Notes under the pieces: generated by a model
Told to the model about the DNA's origin: nothing
Databases searched by the model: none
What the model saw: only the letters and a program-made list of their open reading frames with translations
Made by a program: the position numbers and the translations under genes
Shown: piece after piece, positions 1 to 7,432 of the stretch
How positions within the stretch are numbered: position 1 is the first letter of the stretch
Layout of the letters: every line of letters begins with the position of its first letter
Origin: Streptomyces sp. CoH27
Lineage (GTDB): Bacteria > Actinomycetota > Actinomycetes > Streptomycetales > Streptomycetaceae
Length of the DNA: 63,274 bases
Reading direction: 5' to 3'
Assembly: GCF_020181035.1 (NCBI RefSeq)
Contig: NZ_JAIQYY010000030.1
Coordinates: 1 to 63,274, forward strand

Positions 1-536
1 TCACCGGCTCGGACGGCCCCTTCACGGTCCACACCCGCTGGATCGAGACCGAGTTCGTCAACGAGATCAAGCCCTTCGTCCCCGCGGCGGAGGGCGGGGA
101 GGAAGGGCTGGACGGCCGCGAGACCCTGGCGGTCGAGGTCGGCGGCAGGCGGATCGAGGTCCGGGTCCCCGCGTCACTGGGTGTGCCGCGGGCGCGTACG
201 GCACCGGGCATGCCGTGGGGGCGTACGGCGCCGGGCGTGGCAGGCGCGCGTACGGTGCCGGGTGGCGCGCGTCAGGTCAGGCGCCGCCCGGGCGGCCGCG
301 GTGCCGGCTCCGCCGTCTCGGGTGACACGCTGACCTCGCCGATGCAGGGCACGATCGTCAAGGTCGCCGTGGAGGAGGGCGCGACGGTCGCCGCCGGTGA
401 CCTCGTCGTCGTCCTGGAGGCGATGAAGATGGAGCAGCCCATCACCGCCCACAAGGCCGGCACGGTCGCCGACCTCCTGGTCCGGCCCGGCGCGGCACTC
501 ACCGCCGACGCCGCGATCTGCGCGATCAGGGAGTGA
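1..536 (+). CDS. Acyl-CoA carboxylase alpha chain, C-terminal part (biotin carrier domain); 5' end outside window
   Basis: This is the C-terminal part of the biotin-carrying alpha subunit of an acetyl/propionyl-CoA carboxylase. The frame is open at the left edge, so the ATP-dependent biotin carboxylase domain lies mostly outside the window. Visible in order are the end of the carboxylase region, a Pro/Arg/Gly-rich linker at about 183-300 with three degenerate copies of an ARTxPG motif, and a biotinyl (BCCP) domain with the signature EAMKMEQP. The lysine that receives biotin is the AAG codon at 426-428. In this family the biotin arm carries carboxyl groups to a separate beta subunit that makes malonyl- or methylmalonyl-CoA. 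The stop overlaps the start region of the phosphopantetheinyl transferase, so the two are probably cotranscribed. Identity of the domain is certain; substrate preference cannot be read. Confidence 0.92.
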   Translation, partial: TGSDGPFTVHTRWIETEFVNEIKPFVPAAEGGEEGLDGRETLAVEVGGRRIEVRVPASLGVPRARTAPGMPWGRTAPGVAGARTVPGGARQVRRRPGGRGAGSAVSGDTLTSPMQGTIVKVAVEEGATVAAGDLVVVLEAMKMEQPITAHKAGTVADLLVRPGAALTADAAICAIRE

Positions 537-541
537 GGGCG

Positions 542-1327
542 ATGACGACGTACCAGACGTATCAGCAGACTGCTGTACTGCTGCGCTCGTCGCCGAGCGG
601 ACCTCACCTCCCCGACGGCGGCGCGGGATTGATGGCCTCGCTGCTCCCGCCCCGGGTGGCGGCGTCGGAGGCGTTCGGACACGGGGACGAGGAGTGGTGG
701 GGAGCGCTGCTGCCCGCCGAGGCGCGGCTCATGGCGGGCGCGGGGGCCAAACGGCGGCGGGACTTCGCCGGGGTGCGGGTGTGCGCCCGGCGCGCGCTGC
801 GGGTGCTCGGCTTCGGGCCGGTGCCCGTGCTGCCGGGTCCGCGGGGAGAACCGCGCTGGCCGGCGGGTGTCGTGGGCTCGATGACGCACTGCGCGGGCTA
901 CCGGGCAGCGGTGGTCGCCCGCCCCGAGACGGGCCTGGCCGGACTCGGCATCGACGCCGAGCCGCACGCCCCGCTCTCCCCGGATGTGCTGGAGATGGTC
1001 GCGAGTCCCGCCGAGCGCGCGCATGTGGCGATGCTGGCCGACGGCTGGCCGCGAGTGCACTGGGGACGCGTGCTGTTCTGCGTGAAGGAGGCGGTCTTCA
1101 AGGCGTGGTACCCGCTGGCCCACACCGAACTCGGCTTCCTGGAGGCGGAGGTGGCGTTCCAGGTGAACGGCGACGGCTCCTCCGGTGGTGTCACGGCCGA
1201 GGTGCGGCGGCCGGGCCCGTTCACCGTGGTCTCGGGCCACTGGCGGGTCGCCGATGGCGTGATCGCGACCGCGGTGGTGGCGGAGGCGGCCGCGGCCTGG
1301 AAATCTGCCCAGCCGCCGGCGGCCTGA
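542..1327 (+). CDS. 4'-phosphopantetheinyl transferase, Sfp/Svp type
   Basis: Transfers the phosphopantetheine arm of CoA to carrier-protein serines, activating polyketide, peptide or fatty acid synthases in the cytoplasm. The product is 261 residues, about normal for the Sfp group. It shows the magnesium-binding motif GLGIDAEP (Asp and Glu ligands) and the downstream FCVKEAVFKAWYP motif with the catalytic Lys-Glu pair, as well as a conserved SMTHC segment before them. I chose the ATG at 542, which has a GGGAG-type ribosome site upstream; a GTG at 533 overlapping the previous stop would add three residues. It sits directly behind a carboxylase that would supply malonyl-type extender units, which fits a role in polyketide or fatty acid supply, though no synthase is visible here. 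Confidence 0.92.
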   Translation: MTTYQTYQQTAVLLRSSPSGPHLPDGGAGLMASLLPPRVAASEAFGHGDEEWWGALLPAEARLMAGAGAKRRRDFAGVRVCARRALRVLGFGPVPVLPGPRGEPRWPAGVVGSMTHCAGYRAAVVARPETGLAGLGIDAEPHAPLSPDVLEMVASPAERAHVAMLADGWPRVHWGRVLFCVKEAVFKAWYPLAHTELGFLEAEVAFQVNGDGSSGGVTAEVRRPGPFTVVSGHWRVADGVIATAVVAEAAAAWKSAQPPAA

Positions 1328-1390
1328 TCCGCAGCGCCCTGTGCCCAACCTGTCTATTTTTCAACCAACCACGTCCAGGAGGAAGAAACG

Positions 1391-1912
1391 ATGCGTCTCG
1401 CCGATGCCCGTGTGGAGTGCGTGACCGAGATCGCGGCCGCGCCGCAGCGGGTATGGGAGCTGGTCTCGGACATCTCCACCTCGGCCCGGCACAGCCCGGA
1501 ACTGCAGGAGGTGGAGTGGCTCGACGGGGCCGAGGGTCCCGCGGTCGGCGCCTGCTTCTCCGGCCGCAACCGCAACAGCGGGCTGGGGGAGTGGCGCACG
1601 GTCAGCCGGGTCGCGCGGATGGCGGAGCAGCGCGTCTTCGAGTGGGAGGTCGTCCACTACAACGACCGGCGCCACGGCGAACCGCTGGCTGTCTGGACGT
1701 ACACCCTGGAACCGCTCACCGACGGCTCCGGCACCCGCCTGCGACACGGCATGCGCTTCGGCTCGGCACACGGCCCCATGCACGAGGTCGTCGAGCGGTA
1801 CCCGGACCGCGAGGAACAGATCATCGACGGCCGCCTCGCCCTGCTGCGCACGGGCATCGAGCGGACCCTGGCCGGGGTGAAGGCGGAGGCGGAGGGAGTT
1901 TTGCTGCCCTGA
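1391..1912 (+). CDS. SRPBCC family protein (polyketide cyclase/dehydrase-like)
   Basis: A 173-residue protein of the START/SRPBCC fold. The N-terminus has the usual pattern of this family (an acidic/hydrophobic strand, then AAPQRVWELVSDI leading into the first helices), a central beta-rich part and a long C-terminal helix. Family members bind hydrophobic ligands; some are polyketide aromatases or cyclases, many have no known ligand. No catalytic residue can be assigned. A strong GGAGGAAG ribosome site precedes the ATG. It follows the phosphopantetheinyl transferase by 63 bases on the same strand and is closed by a strong hairpin, so it may be the last gene of that transcript. Confidence 0.8.
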   Translation: MRLADARVECVTEIAAAPQRVWELVSDISTSARHSPELQEVEWLDGAEGPAVGACFSGRNRNSGLGEWRTVSRVARMAEQRVFEWEVVHYNDRRHGEPLAVWTYTLEPLTDGSGTRLRHGMRFGSAHGPMHEVVERYPDREEQIIDGRLALLRTGIERTLAGVKAEAEGVLLP

Positions 1913-1924
1913 GGGGTGGATGGG

Positions 1925-1958
1925 GAAGTCCCCGGACCGTGATCGGTCCGGGGACTTC
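1925..1958. terminator. Strong bidirectional hairpin terminator
   Basis: A perfect 15-bp stem (1925-1939 with 1944-1958) around a 4-base loop lies between the convergent SRPBCC and secreted-protein genes. It can terminate both. Confidence 0.8.
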
Positions 1959-1981
1959 CTTCGGTGCGTCGGGTGGTGCTG

Positions 1982-2728
1982 TCACCACCACCCGTCGTCG
2001 TCGCAGATCACCCGGAAGCTGCCCACGACGCCGTGGTGACCGAATTTGCCGTCGCCGCCGCCGTCACGGTCGGAGCCGAATTCGCCGTCGTGGCCATGGG
2101 GCTTCACGCCGAAGGTCGCGCTGCGGGGTCCCACGATGGCGACCGGAGCGCCCCCGTCGCAGTTGAAGCCCCGGAAGACCTCGACGGTCCTCCTGCTTTC
2201 ATTGAGCACATTGAAGCTCTTCGCGCCCAGTCCGCTGGCCACGGTGATGCACCCCTCGATGGAGCCGGGGAACGAACGTTCGTTGATGAAGATCCTTCCG
2301 AATCTTCTGTGGCCGTGACCGCGTCCACCGCCGCCGTGACGTCCACCGCCGTCGCGCCAACCACCGCCGTCGCGTCCACCGTCGCCGTCGCGTCCACCGC
2401 CGCCGTCGCGCCCACCGCCGTCGCGGCCCCCCTCGTCGCGGCCCCGGTTTCCGCCTCCGCCTCCGCCCCCGTTCTTGGCGCCCGAAGGGGCTGCGGCAGA
2501 AGCGGCAGAAGCTGCTGATGCGGCGTGCTGCGCAGGCTGGGCGGCATGGGGGGCCGGTTGGGCCGGGTGGTGGGCCGGTTGGGCGGGGTGGTGGAGCGGT
2601 TGGGCTGCCCGGTGGACAGAGGGGGAGGCCGGGGTGGACTCGACGGTCGAGGCGTAGGTGATGCCGGCGGCTGCAAGGACGGTCGCGCCTACTCCGGCGC
2701 CGACCACAGCGAAAGCACGCGAGGGCAT
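1982..2728 (-). CDS. Secreted Gly/Asp/His-rich protein of unknown function
   Basis: A 248-residue protein with an N-terminal Sec-type signal peptide (PSR, then a hydrophobic stretch ending near TYAS). After it come a region of repeated HPAQP/HHPAQ units (about residues 35-75), an Ala-rich stretch, a long GGGRDGGGRDGDGG-type low-complexity segment, and a more ordered C-terminal 100 residues with two cysteines in an EGCIT...FNCDGG arrangement and a third near the end (VICDDD). I know of no function for this layout. The ATG at 2728 was preferred over one seven codons upstream because it gives a cleaner signal peptide. The gene is convergent with its left neighbour and separated from it by the hairpin at 1925-1958. 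Confidence 0.65.
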   Translation of the reverse strand: MPSRAFAVVGAGVGATVLAAAGITYASTVESTPASPSVHRAAQPLHHPAQPAHHPAQPAPHAAQPAQHAASAASAASAAAPSGAKNGGGGGGGNRGRDEGGRDGGGRDGGGGRDGDGGRDGGGWRDGGGRHGGGGRGHGHRRFGRIFINERSFPGSIEGCITVASGLGAKSFNVLNESRRTVEVFRGFNCDGGAPVAIVGPRSATFGVKPHGHDGEFGSDRDGGGDGKFGHHGVVGSFRVICDDDGWW

Positions 2729-3075
2729 GGGCACTTCTCTCTTTCTCATGTGCGTCGGCCGGACGGACGACCGACCTGCGATGAACGTACCGATAGCTCA
2801 GATAACCGGCATTCCGGGCCTGTCCAAGGTGTGACGCTGTGAGGCCAACCGGGTGTCAGGGCTTCAGGGCGCTACATGACTGCAGCCGTAGGGCATCGGC
2901 AAAGACCCCGGCAGGGTTCGACCCGCGGCACCCGCATCGGGAGTCGTGGATGTCAGCCGGCCCCTCGATACCTGTGGTCGCCCGCCTTGCGCGTTCGGGT
3001 GCGTATCTCGCGCAGGTTCCGGCTCAGGTGCCCAGGCTTGAACTCGCGATGTGTCCCCTGGTGGAGGTGGAGATC
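2729..3075. other. Intergenic, no convincing gene
   Basis: Divergent promoter space between the secreted protein and the GYD protein. A frame continuous with the GYD gene runs through part of it but lacks a ribosome site and has no family resemblance. I see no RNA gene or clear operator. Confidence 0.5.
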
Positions 3076-3372
3076 ATGCCGACGTACGTCGCGTTGCTGA
3101 GCTGGACTGATCAAGGGATCCGGAACTACAAGGACACCGCGAAGCGCGCCGAGAGCTTCGCCTCAGCGGTACAAAAACTCGGGGCGAAGCTCCTGAGCAT
3201 CTACTGGACCGTCGGTCCGTACGACCTCGTGGCCATTGTTGAGGCACCCGACGACGAAACAGGCGCGGCGGCACTTCTGCAGCTCGATGGGGTGGGCAAC
3301 GTCCGTTCCACGACTCTGCGGGCCTTCGGCGCAGAGGAGATGCAGCACATCATCGCCAAGGCGGCCGGCTGA
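3076..3372 (+). CDS. GYD domain protein
   Basis: A 98-residue protein of the GYD family, small cytoplasmic proteins of unknown function with a ferredoxin-like fold. Visible family features are the start MPTYVALLSWTDQGIR, the WTVGPYDLVAIVEAPDDE core with the motif that names the family (here GPYD), and the C-terminal LRAFGAEEM. I chose the ATG at 3076 because a GGAGGTGGAG ribosome site precedes it and the family starts here; the frame is open further upstream but without support. It stands alone and is the last intact chromosomal gene before the mobile element. Confidence 0.85.
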   Translation: MPTYVALLSWTDQGIRNYKDTAKRAESFASAVQKLGAKLLSIYWTVGPYDLVAIVEAPDDETGAAALLQLDGVGNVRSTTLRAFGAEEMQHIIAKAAG

Positions 3373-3654
3373 CGAGTGCAGACGCACGCTTTTCAAGTCT
3401 GTGTTGGTGGCTTGCGGCGCGACGTGCAAGGGCGTTCACCCGTGTTCATGGGCGGGTGGCCGCCGACGCGGGGACGGCTCGGGGTCTCGTCCGAGCGGCC
3501 ATGAACGAGGCTGAATGCGACGGAAACGCGGCGCTCGCTGCGACTGTTCGGCGGTGTGTCCGTGCTGCCGATTGAGCGCTCGCCACTTCTCCGCGGCTGA
3601 CAGCGTGACGGCGCCGATCCAATCCGGATCGTCAGGGCCGTCCCAGATCGCCGG

Positions 3655-3840
3655 GTCCGGCCGATGTACAACTCCGGCTGTGCCGGAGCACTGGCGCTGG
3701 ACCCCGACGGTGTGGCTGCCCTTCTTCACGTCGTTGGTCTCGTCGACAACGAGCACTGCGGCTTCGTCGTGGAGGCGCTCGACGACGTATTCGCGCACGT
3801 AATGACCTTGTCATCCGGCACGCACTCCCAGCGCCCCAGC
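3655..3840 (-). pseudogene. IS701-family transposase remnant (frameshifted)
   Basis: On the minus strand a short stretch reads WECVPDDK in one frame and continues, after a frameshift near 3800, as MREYVVERLHDEAAVLVVDE followed by KKGSHTVGVQRQCSGTAG. This is the middle of IS701-type transposases, where the Asp in LVVDE is part of the DDE catalytic set. Only the core survives; both ends and the other catalytic residues are missing and no terminal repeats are recognisable, so it cannot move. It lies just outside the left att core and next to the outer 209-bp repeat, which marks this spot as a repeated insertion target. Confidence 0.7.
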
Positions 3841-4100
3841 AACTCTCCTCTGGTATCGCAATCATCCCGGCCCCCTACGTGCCAGGCTGCTGCAGCCACC
3901 AAGCGCAAGTCGGCCACTGCTGCCCGGCAGACCGGCACTATGAAGATCGCGATCTACAGCTGGTGTACTTCGACACGCATCCGACACGGCCACCCGCGAA
4001 ACCCCGGCCGCAGCCGGACAGCCCCGGACTCGGTCCTTGATCGCCAAGACGGCGTCCGAGGCGCACCCGTGTCGAGCCCCACCCGCCCTGACCAGCAAAA

Positions 4101-4121
4101 AGCCCTCCCAATGGGAGGGCT
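4101..4121 (-). terminator. Rho-independent terminator, left copy
   Basis: The inverted repeat AGCCCTCCC/GGGAGGGCT reads on the minus strand as a GC stem followed by a T run. It is the equivalent of the terminator behind the intact tRNA-Arg at 23873-23894. Confidence 0.75.
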
Positions 4122-4128
4122 GAGGCTA

Positions 4129-4176
4129 TGCGCCCCCGGCAGGACTCGAACCTGCGGCCAAGCGCTTAGAAGGCGC
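4129..4176. other. Left attachment core: 46-nt 3' fragment of tRNA-Arg(TCT) plus 2 bases
   Basis: These 48 bases are identical to 23901-23948, which cover the 3' part of the intact tRNA-Arg from the anticodon stem to the discriminator base. To the right of 4176 the sequences diverge and no 5' tRNA half exists, so this copy is not a functional tRNA. It is the att site at the int-distal end of the element. Confidence 0.9.
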
Positions 4177-4245
4177 TTGGTGTTTGAGAGGCCAGGTGGG
4201 CGCTGATCTGCTCAAACGTCCGATCAGATCCCTCTCAACTGCAAG

Positions 4246-4266
4246 CTTCGACACGCATTCGACTCG
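4246..4266 (+). repeat. Third copy of a TTCGACACG-(C/T)AT-(T/C)CGAC motif
   Basis: A short copy of the motif that opens both 209-bp repeats (3968 and 23740) lies just inside the left att. Each copy contains two CGAC(A/T)C half-sites about 9-10 bases apart. Its position near both ends would suit an arm-type recombinase binding site, but that is inference. Confidence 0.4.
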
Positions 4267-4298
4267 TATTGGGGAGGCGATCGCCGCACCGCTCAGCG

Positions 4299-4637
4299 TC
4301 AGACCCCCGGCTGAGCCGCCGGCGGCAAGCTGCCACTGCGCCAAAGGCGGTAGTCAGATCGAGTAGCTCCGTACGGATCACGGGAAACGAGGCACGTGTA
4401 ATGAAGGCCGAGTAGCGAACCGGCGTCAACACCCAGGTTGGTAGCGAGGACCCGAGTGGGCAGCGGATGCTTGTCATTCGGGTCAAGGACCGCAACCGAA
4501 TCAGCCAGCACGCCGCGAACTTCGACTACCTCGTACTCGACTCGGGTTCCGAGAGTCTCCTTCTCGTGGGAATGATCCCCGTCGAGCGGTTGATCGTATA
4601 GGCCACAGGTGTTCGCATGACGGGCGGCATCGGTCAT
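4299..4637 (-). CDS. Hypothetical protein next to the left att
   Basis: A possible 112-residue protein starting MTDAARHANTCGLYDQPLDG and containing a mixed charged/hydrophobic middle (EYEVVEVRGVLADSVAV) and a C-terminal VSRDPYGATRSDYRLW stretch. I recognise no family. The start is weakly supported: there is no good ribosome site, though a TAGGTAG-like sequence just upstream could give a leaderless message. It lies between the left att and the first GntR gene, on the same strand as that gene. Base composition is a little lower in G+C than the backbone. It could be real cargo or a chance frame. Confidence 0.4.
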   Translation of the reverse strand: MTDAARHANTCGLYDQPLDGDHSHEKETLGTRVEYEVVEVRGVLADSVAVLDPNDKHPLPTRVLATNLGVDAGSLLGLHYTCLVSRDPYGATRSDYRLWRSGSLPPAAQPGV

Positions 4638-4830
4638 GTTCGCCACGCTACCTAGCATCGGGGGCATTGACCGAGATCCTGGCCACCGGGAGTGACCTGC
4701 AGTTCCAGAAAGCGCCTGGCCATCTCCTCACCGCCTTCGGCCGGACCGTGCCGGGTACTCCCCAATGACCGCCGATGGATGTGGTTCCTATCCACGCCCA
4801 TCGAGTGGCGAGCTCGCCGTCGTGTCTCGG

Positions 4831-5586
4831 CTAGGGGTTGATCGGGATCTCATAGACGATCTCGCAGTGAGCTGCAGGCACGATGATGTCCGCCGTCTCC
4901 ACGGGCCGCCCCTGGTCGCTGTAGTACGTCCGCCGGATGTGCGTGACGAGGGCGGCCTTCTGGATGCCCAGGAGTGACGCCTCCTCGGCGGTTGCCTGCC
5001 GCGGCTCCGGCTGCTCCACCGCATGGCTGACAGTGACGCCGATCGCGGCCATGCGATTCACGACGCCCGCCCCTGCATGCGGCCCTCCTTCGGGGAGGAC
5101 GACGAGGGTGCCGGCGGTGAGGTCGTACGGCTCCCAGCTCGTAGAGAGCTGCACCGGCCTGCCGTCGGCCAGGAACTCGTACGTCGTCCGGACGCACAGG
5201 TCGCCCTCGGCGATGCCGAGCCGCGCCGCGATATCCGTCGGCGCCGGCACCTTGGCCTCGGTCCGGCTCTCCCAGTCTCCTTGCCTGCCCACGGCCTTCA
5301 TGTCCGCTCGGAACGGCGACCCGTCGGGCCGCTCACGCGCCGACGAACGGACCACTCGGACCCGCTGCCGGGGCTCGGCGACGTACGTGCCTGAACCCGC
5401 GCGGCCCTCCAGCACACCCTGGGAGATCAGCAGCTCCTGAGCCCGGCGGACCACGTTCTCGCCCACTCCGCACTCCTGGCCGATCTGGGCGCGGGACGGC
5501 AGGCGGTCCCCGGGCTCCCACACGTGCTCCGCGATCCGCCGCCGGAGTTCGTCAGCGATGCGGAGGTAGGGCGGCTGCTCAGGCAT
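4831..5586 (-). CDS. GntR/HutC family transcriptional regulator
   Basis: A 251-residue repressor-type protein. Residues about 6-70 form the winged helix-turn-helix of the GntR family (YLRIADELRRRI, GDRLPSRAQIG, then VGENVVRRAQELL and GVLEGRAGSGTYV). Residues about 95-245 are a UTRA ligand-binding domain (VRTTYEFLADGRPVQLSTSW, and YYSDQGRPVETADIIVPA near the end). It is divergent from a five- or six-gene operon starting at 5666, and two paired palindromes lie in the 79-bp gap, so autoregulation plus control of that operon is likely. The ligand is unknown. Relatives occur in other Streptomyces mobile elements. Confidence 0.88.
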   Translation of the reverse strand: MPEQPPYLRIADELRRRIAEHVWEPGDRLPSRAQIGQECGVGENVVRRAQELLISQGVLEGRAGSGTYVAEPRQRVRVVRSSARERPDGSPFRADMKAVGRQGDWESRTEAKVPAPTDIAARLGIAEGDLCVRTTYEFLADGRPVQLSTSWEPYDLTAGTLVVLPEGGPHAGAGVVNRMAAIGVTVSHAVEQPEPRQATAEEASLLGIQKAALVTHIRRTYYSDQGRPVETADIIVPAAHCEIVYEIPINP

Positions 5587-5595
5587 ATGGAAAAT

Positions 5596-5626
5596 CTAGT
5601 CCACTAGCTCTAATCTAGTTAACTAG
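5596..5626. promoter_or_regulatory. Two tandem CTAG palindromes, probable GntR operators
   Basis: CTAGTCCACTAG (5596-5607) and the perfect palindrome CTAGTTAACTAG (5615-5626) sit in the same larger repeat AATCTAGT..ACTAGCT, with centres 19 bp apart, about two helical turns. They lie 10-40 bases upstream of the GntR start and in front of the divergent operon. CTAG is rare in Streptomyces, which makes four copies in 31 bases striking. Confidence 0.75.
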
Positions 5627-5665
5627 CTTCACTGAAAGTGATCGCCGGTTGACGGAGGCTGCCCT

Positions 5666-5944
5666 GTGCCCGCTTCGGGAGTTAGCGCGGCGGCCATCGC
5701 TGCCCGGCTGTCGGCCGTCGGGCTCCCCGCGCGCGTGGAGGAGCACGACCGGTACTGGTCGGTCGAAGCGGAGGTGCCCCAATCGCTCTCCGCCGACTTA
5801 TGGCGGGAGGTCCTGGAAGTGGTGGCCGAGGCCGATCGGTTCGGGCTCCTGGCCACCAGCTTGAACGGCCGCACCCTCTGGGCGGTCGTACACAAAGCGG
5901 TCCCCACGACGGGCGATGTCGGGGGACCGAGCCATCAGCGATAG
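5666..5944 (+). CDS. Hypothetical protein, first gene of the divergent cargo operon
   Basis: A 92-residue soluble protein starting at a GTG with a clear ACGGAGG ribosome site. It begins MPASGVSAAAIAARLSAVGL and has an acidic middle (WREVLEVVAEADRFG) followed by SLNGRTLWAVVHKA. The alternating hydrophobic pattern suggests a small alpha/beta fold. I do not recognise the family. It is the first of six closely packed genes, several overlapping by 1-4 bases, transcribed away from the GntR gene at 4831-5586. Confidence 0.65.
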   Translation: MPASGVSAAAIAARLSAVGLPARVEEHDRYWSVEAEVPQSLSADLWREVLEVVAEADRFGLLATSLNGRTLWAVVHKAVPTTGDVGGPSHQR

Positions 5945-5956
5945 GAGCTGAGCAGC

Positions 5957-6268
5957 GTGCTCAACCGTATCCGCCGTGCCGTCTCGCTCACCAGAGCGCG
6001 GTACGCCCCCAAGGGCAGGCACCGCCGCCCCTTAACGCCCTCTCGACCGAAGGCCGCCCGGGCCTTCCCGGCGTTCGCCGAGGCGTCGGCGCCCTTCCTG
6101 GGCCGCGTTTCCGAGAGCGCGAACCATCGACACCGGCTCGCGGGGGAGGACAACGCACTCGTCCGCCAGTACGTGCTGGCCTGGGAGGAACGAGTAAGGC
6201 CACGGGCGGTGGTCGTCGCTTCCCATCTGCCGACTGAAGCCTGGTCAGCCCTGACGGGGGTCCGCTGA
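5957..6268 (+). CDS. Hypothetical basic protein
   Basis: A 103-residue protein with a strongly basic N-terminal half (MLNRIRRAVSLTRARYAPKG and RHRRP) and an acidic/hydrophobic C-terminal half ending VVASHLPTEAWSALTGV. It starts at a GTG behind an ATAGGAG ribosome site, 12 bases after the previous gene, and its stop overlaps the next ATG by one base. No family recognised; a nucleic-acid-binding role would fit the basic end but is only a guess. Confidence 0.6.
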   Translation: MLNRIRRAVSLTRARYAPKGRHRRPLTPSRPKAARAFPAFAEASAPFLGRVSESANHRHRLAGEDNALVRQYVLAWEERVRPRAVVVASHLPTEAWSALTGVR

Positions 6269-6471
6269 TGCCTCCTCGCCAACAGTTTCACGTCACCGAC
6301 GCCTCGGCCGTCCCCTACCAGTCGACCGCGTGCCGTATCGGCACACACCCTGTCTGCGCGGAGTTTTCCTCGGCCTCCGCGCCGATCGACCTGCCGGTTG
6401 TCTACGAGACGTGCGCCTGCGTATGTCACTCGGTGTCGGACTGCTCCACTCCCACAGAGGTGCAGCGGTGA
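6268..6471 (+). CDS. Small Cys-containing hypothetical protein
   Basis: A 67-residue protein with four cysteines near each other in the second half and at the end (CRIGTHPVC, then CACVCHSVSDC). The CACVCH cluster could bind a metal. It overlaps the previous stop by one base and the next start by four, so it is translationally coupled on both sides. No family recognised. Confidence 0.6.
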   Translation: MPPRQQFHVTDASAVPYQSTACRIGTHPVCAEFSSASAPIDLPVVYETCACVCHSVSDCSTPTEVQR

Positions 6472-6692
6472 GCGGCTGGGCACCCGGTGGCGCGCTAGTT
6501 TCCACCATTGAGGTCACCGCGACCACCGTGCAGCGTGGCGACGTCATTCACCTCGGTGGCAGGGCGTGCCGGGTTATGGACCTCTTCCAACTCCCACAAG
6601 GGGCCAAACAACTGCTCTTCGAGTCGGGTGAGCTGCTGACCATACACACGCGAACCCGGCTTGCCGCCGTTCGCGTACGGAGAAGGCGGTGA
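6468..6692 (+). CDS. Small hypothetical protein, beta-rich
   Basis: A 74-residue protein from a GTG that overlaps the previous stop (GTGA). It has an AGAGG ribosome site seven bases before the start. The sequence (VEVTATTVQRGDVIHLGG-like start, then RACRVMDLFQLPQGAKQLLF, and a basic tail RVRRRR) predicts a small beta barrel. The frame stays open upstream, but the overlap and ribosome site favour this start. The following GntR start overlaps its stop by four bases. Function unknown. Confidence 0.6.
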   Translation: MSGWAPGGALVSTIEVTATTVQRGDVIHLGGRACRVMDLFQLPQGAKQLLFESGELLTIHTRTRLAAVRVRRRR

Positions 6693-7432
6693 CCCGGTCT
6701 GTGCCTTCACGCCATCATGACATCGCCGACGATCTCCGACACCAGATCACAACCGGCCGCATCAAACCCGGCGAACGCCTGCCGTCCGAGGCTGGCCTCG
6801 CCGACCGATACAAGGTCAGTACGGTGACACTGCGAAGTGCCCTCGCGGTCCTCCAGAGCGAAGGTCTCGTCGAGAAGATCCACGGCAAAGGCAATTTCGT
6901 CCGCCGCCCACTCCGCAAGGTCGTGTACGTCGGCGGATGGGGGACGCTGGACCCATGGACCGCCGCTGAAGCGGCCCTGCGCGTCACTGTTCGCACCACC
7001 ACCGTGCAGGCGGACGGGCATCTGACGACCTTGCTGAAGGTGCCGACGGGCAGCCCTCTCGCCGAGTTCTTCTGCATCAGCCACGAGGGAGACTCACCGC
7101 ACGGTCTGGCCCGCATCTACATCCCGCGCGACCTGGCACAGGCCGGAGTGCTGGGCGACGACTCCTCGTGGCGGGAGACGGCCACGCGATTCGCCGTCCT
7201 GAGCTCGCCGCCGGCAGCTGTCCAGGAGACGGTATGTGCCCGTCCACCGACGCCGGACGAGGCATCGGCCCTCCGGATCGGCTCCGCCGTTGCAGTCCTA
7301 GCGATCACAAGGGTCGCGACCGACTTCACCGGTCGAGTCGTCGAGGCCGCGCTTCTCGCGTTCCCAGGGGATCGTGTCGACGCGGTCTTCACCACCCACC
7401 ACATGGCCGATGAGAGGCAGACGCAACGATGA
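6689..7432 (+). CDS. GntR/HutC family transcriptional regulator (second, inside the operon)
   Basis: A 247-residue protein with an N-terminal GntR winged helix (HHDIADDLRHQITTGRIKPG, ERLPSEAGLADRYKVSTVTL, then a GKGNFV wing) and a UTRA domain from about residue 90, ending LLAFPGDRVDAVFTTHHM. It is encoded within the operon that the first GntR protein probably controls, so two related repressors flank one group of small genes. They share only the family pattern, so they are not a recent duplication. It may act on the same palindromes, as a heteromer or counter-regulator, or on other sites in the element. Confidence 0.85.
   Translation: MTRSVPSRHHDIADDLRHQITTGRIKPGERLPSEAGLADRYKVSTVTLRSALAVLQSEGLVEKIHGKGNFVRRPLRKVVYVGGWGTLDPWTAAEAALRVTVRTTTVQADGHLTTLLKVPTGSPLAEFFCISHEGDSPHGLARIYIPRDLAQAGVLGDDSSWRETATRFAVLSSPPAAVQETVCARPPTPDEASALRIGSAVAVLAITRVATDFTGRVVEAALLAFPGDRVDAVFTTHHMADERQTQR

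Larger units (their letters stand above)
3968..4176. repeat. Left copy of 209-bp imperfect direct repeat flanking the AICE
   Basis: This block and 23740-23948 align over their full equal length. Shared parts include the opening CTTCGACACG motif, GACACGGCCACCCGCGAAA, CCGGACAGCCCCGGAC, the ACCAGCAAAAAGCCCTCCC terminator and the 48-bp tRNA core. The right copy is the segment between the int gene and the tRNA, so the left copy looks like the int-proximal end of a related element without its int gene. Confidence 0.85.

Noticed and set aside
694..2166. 490-codon plus-strand frame across the phosphopantetheinyl transferase and SRPBCC genes
   Set aside because: The sequence is Arg/Gly-rich and overlaps two recognisable genes in another frame.
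4131..4176. Second tRNA-Arg at the left end
   Set aside because: Only the 3' part is present. The D-arm and 5' acceptor strand are missing, so it is an att fragment.
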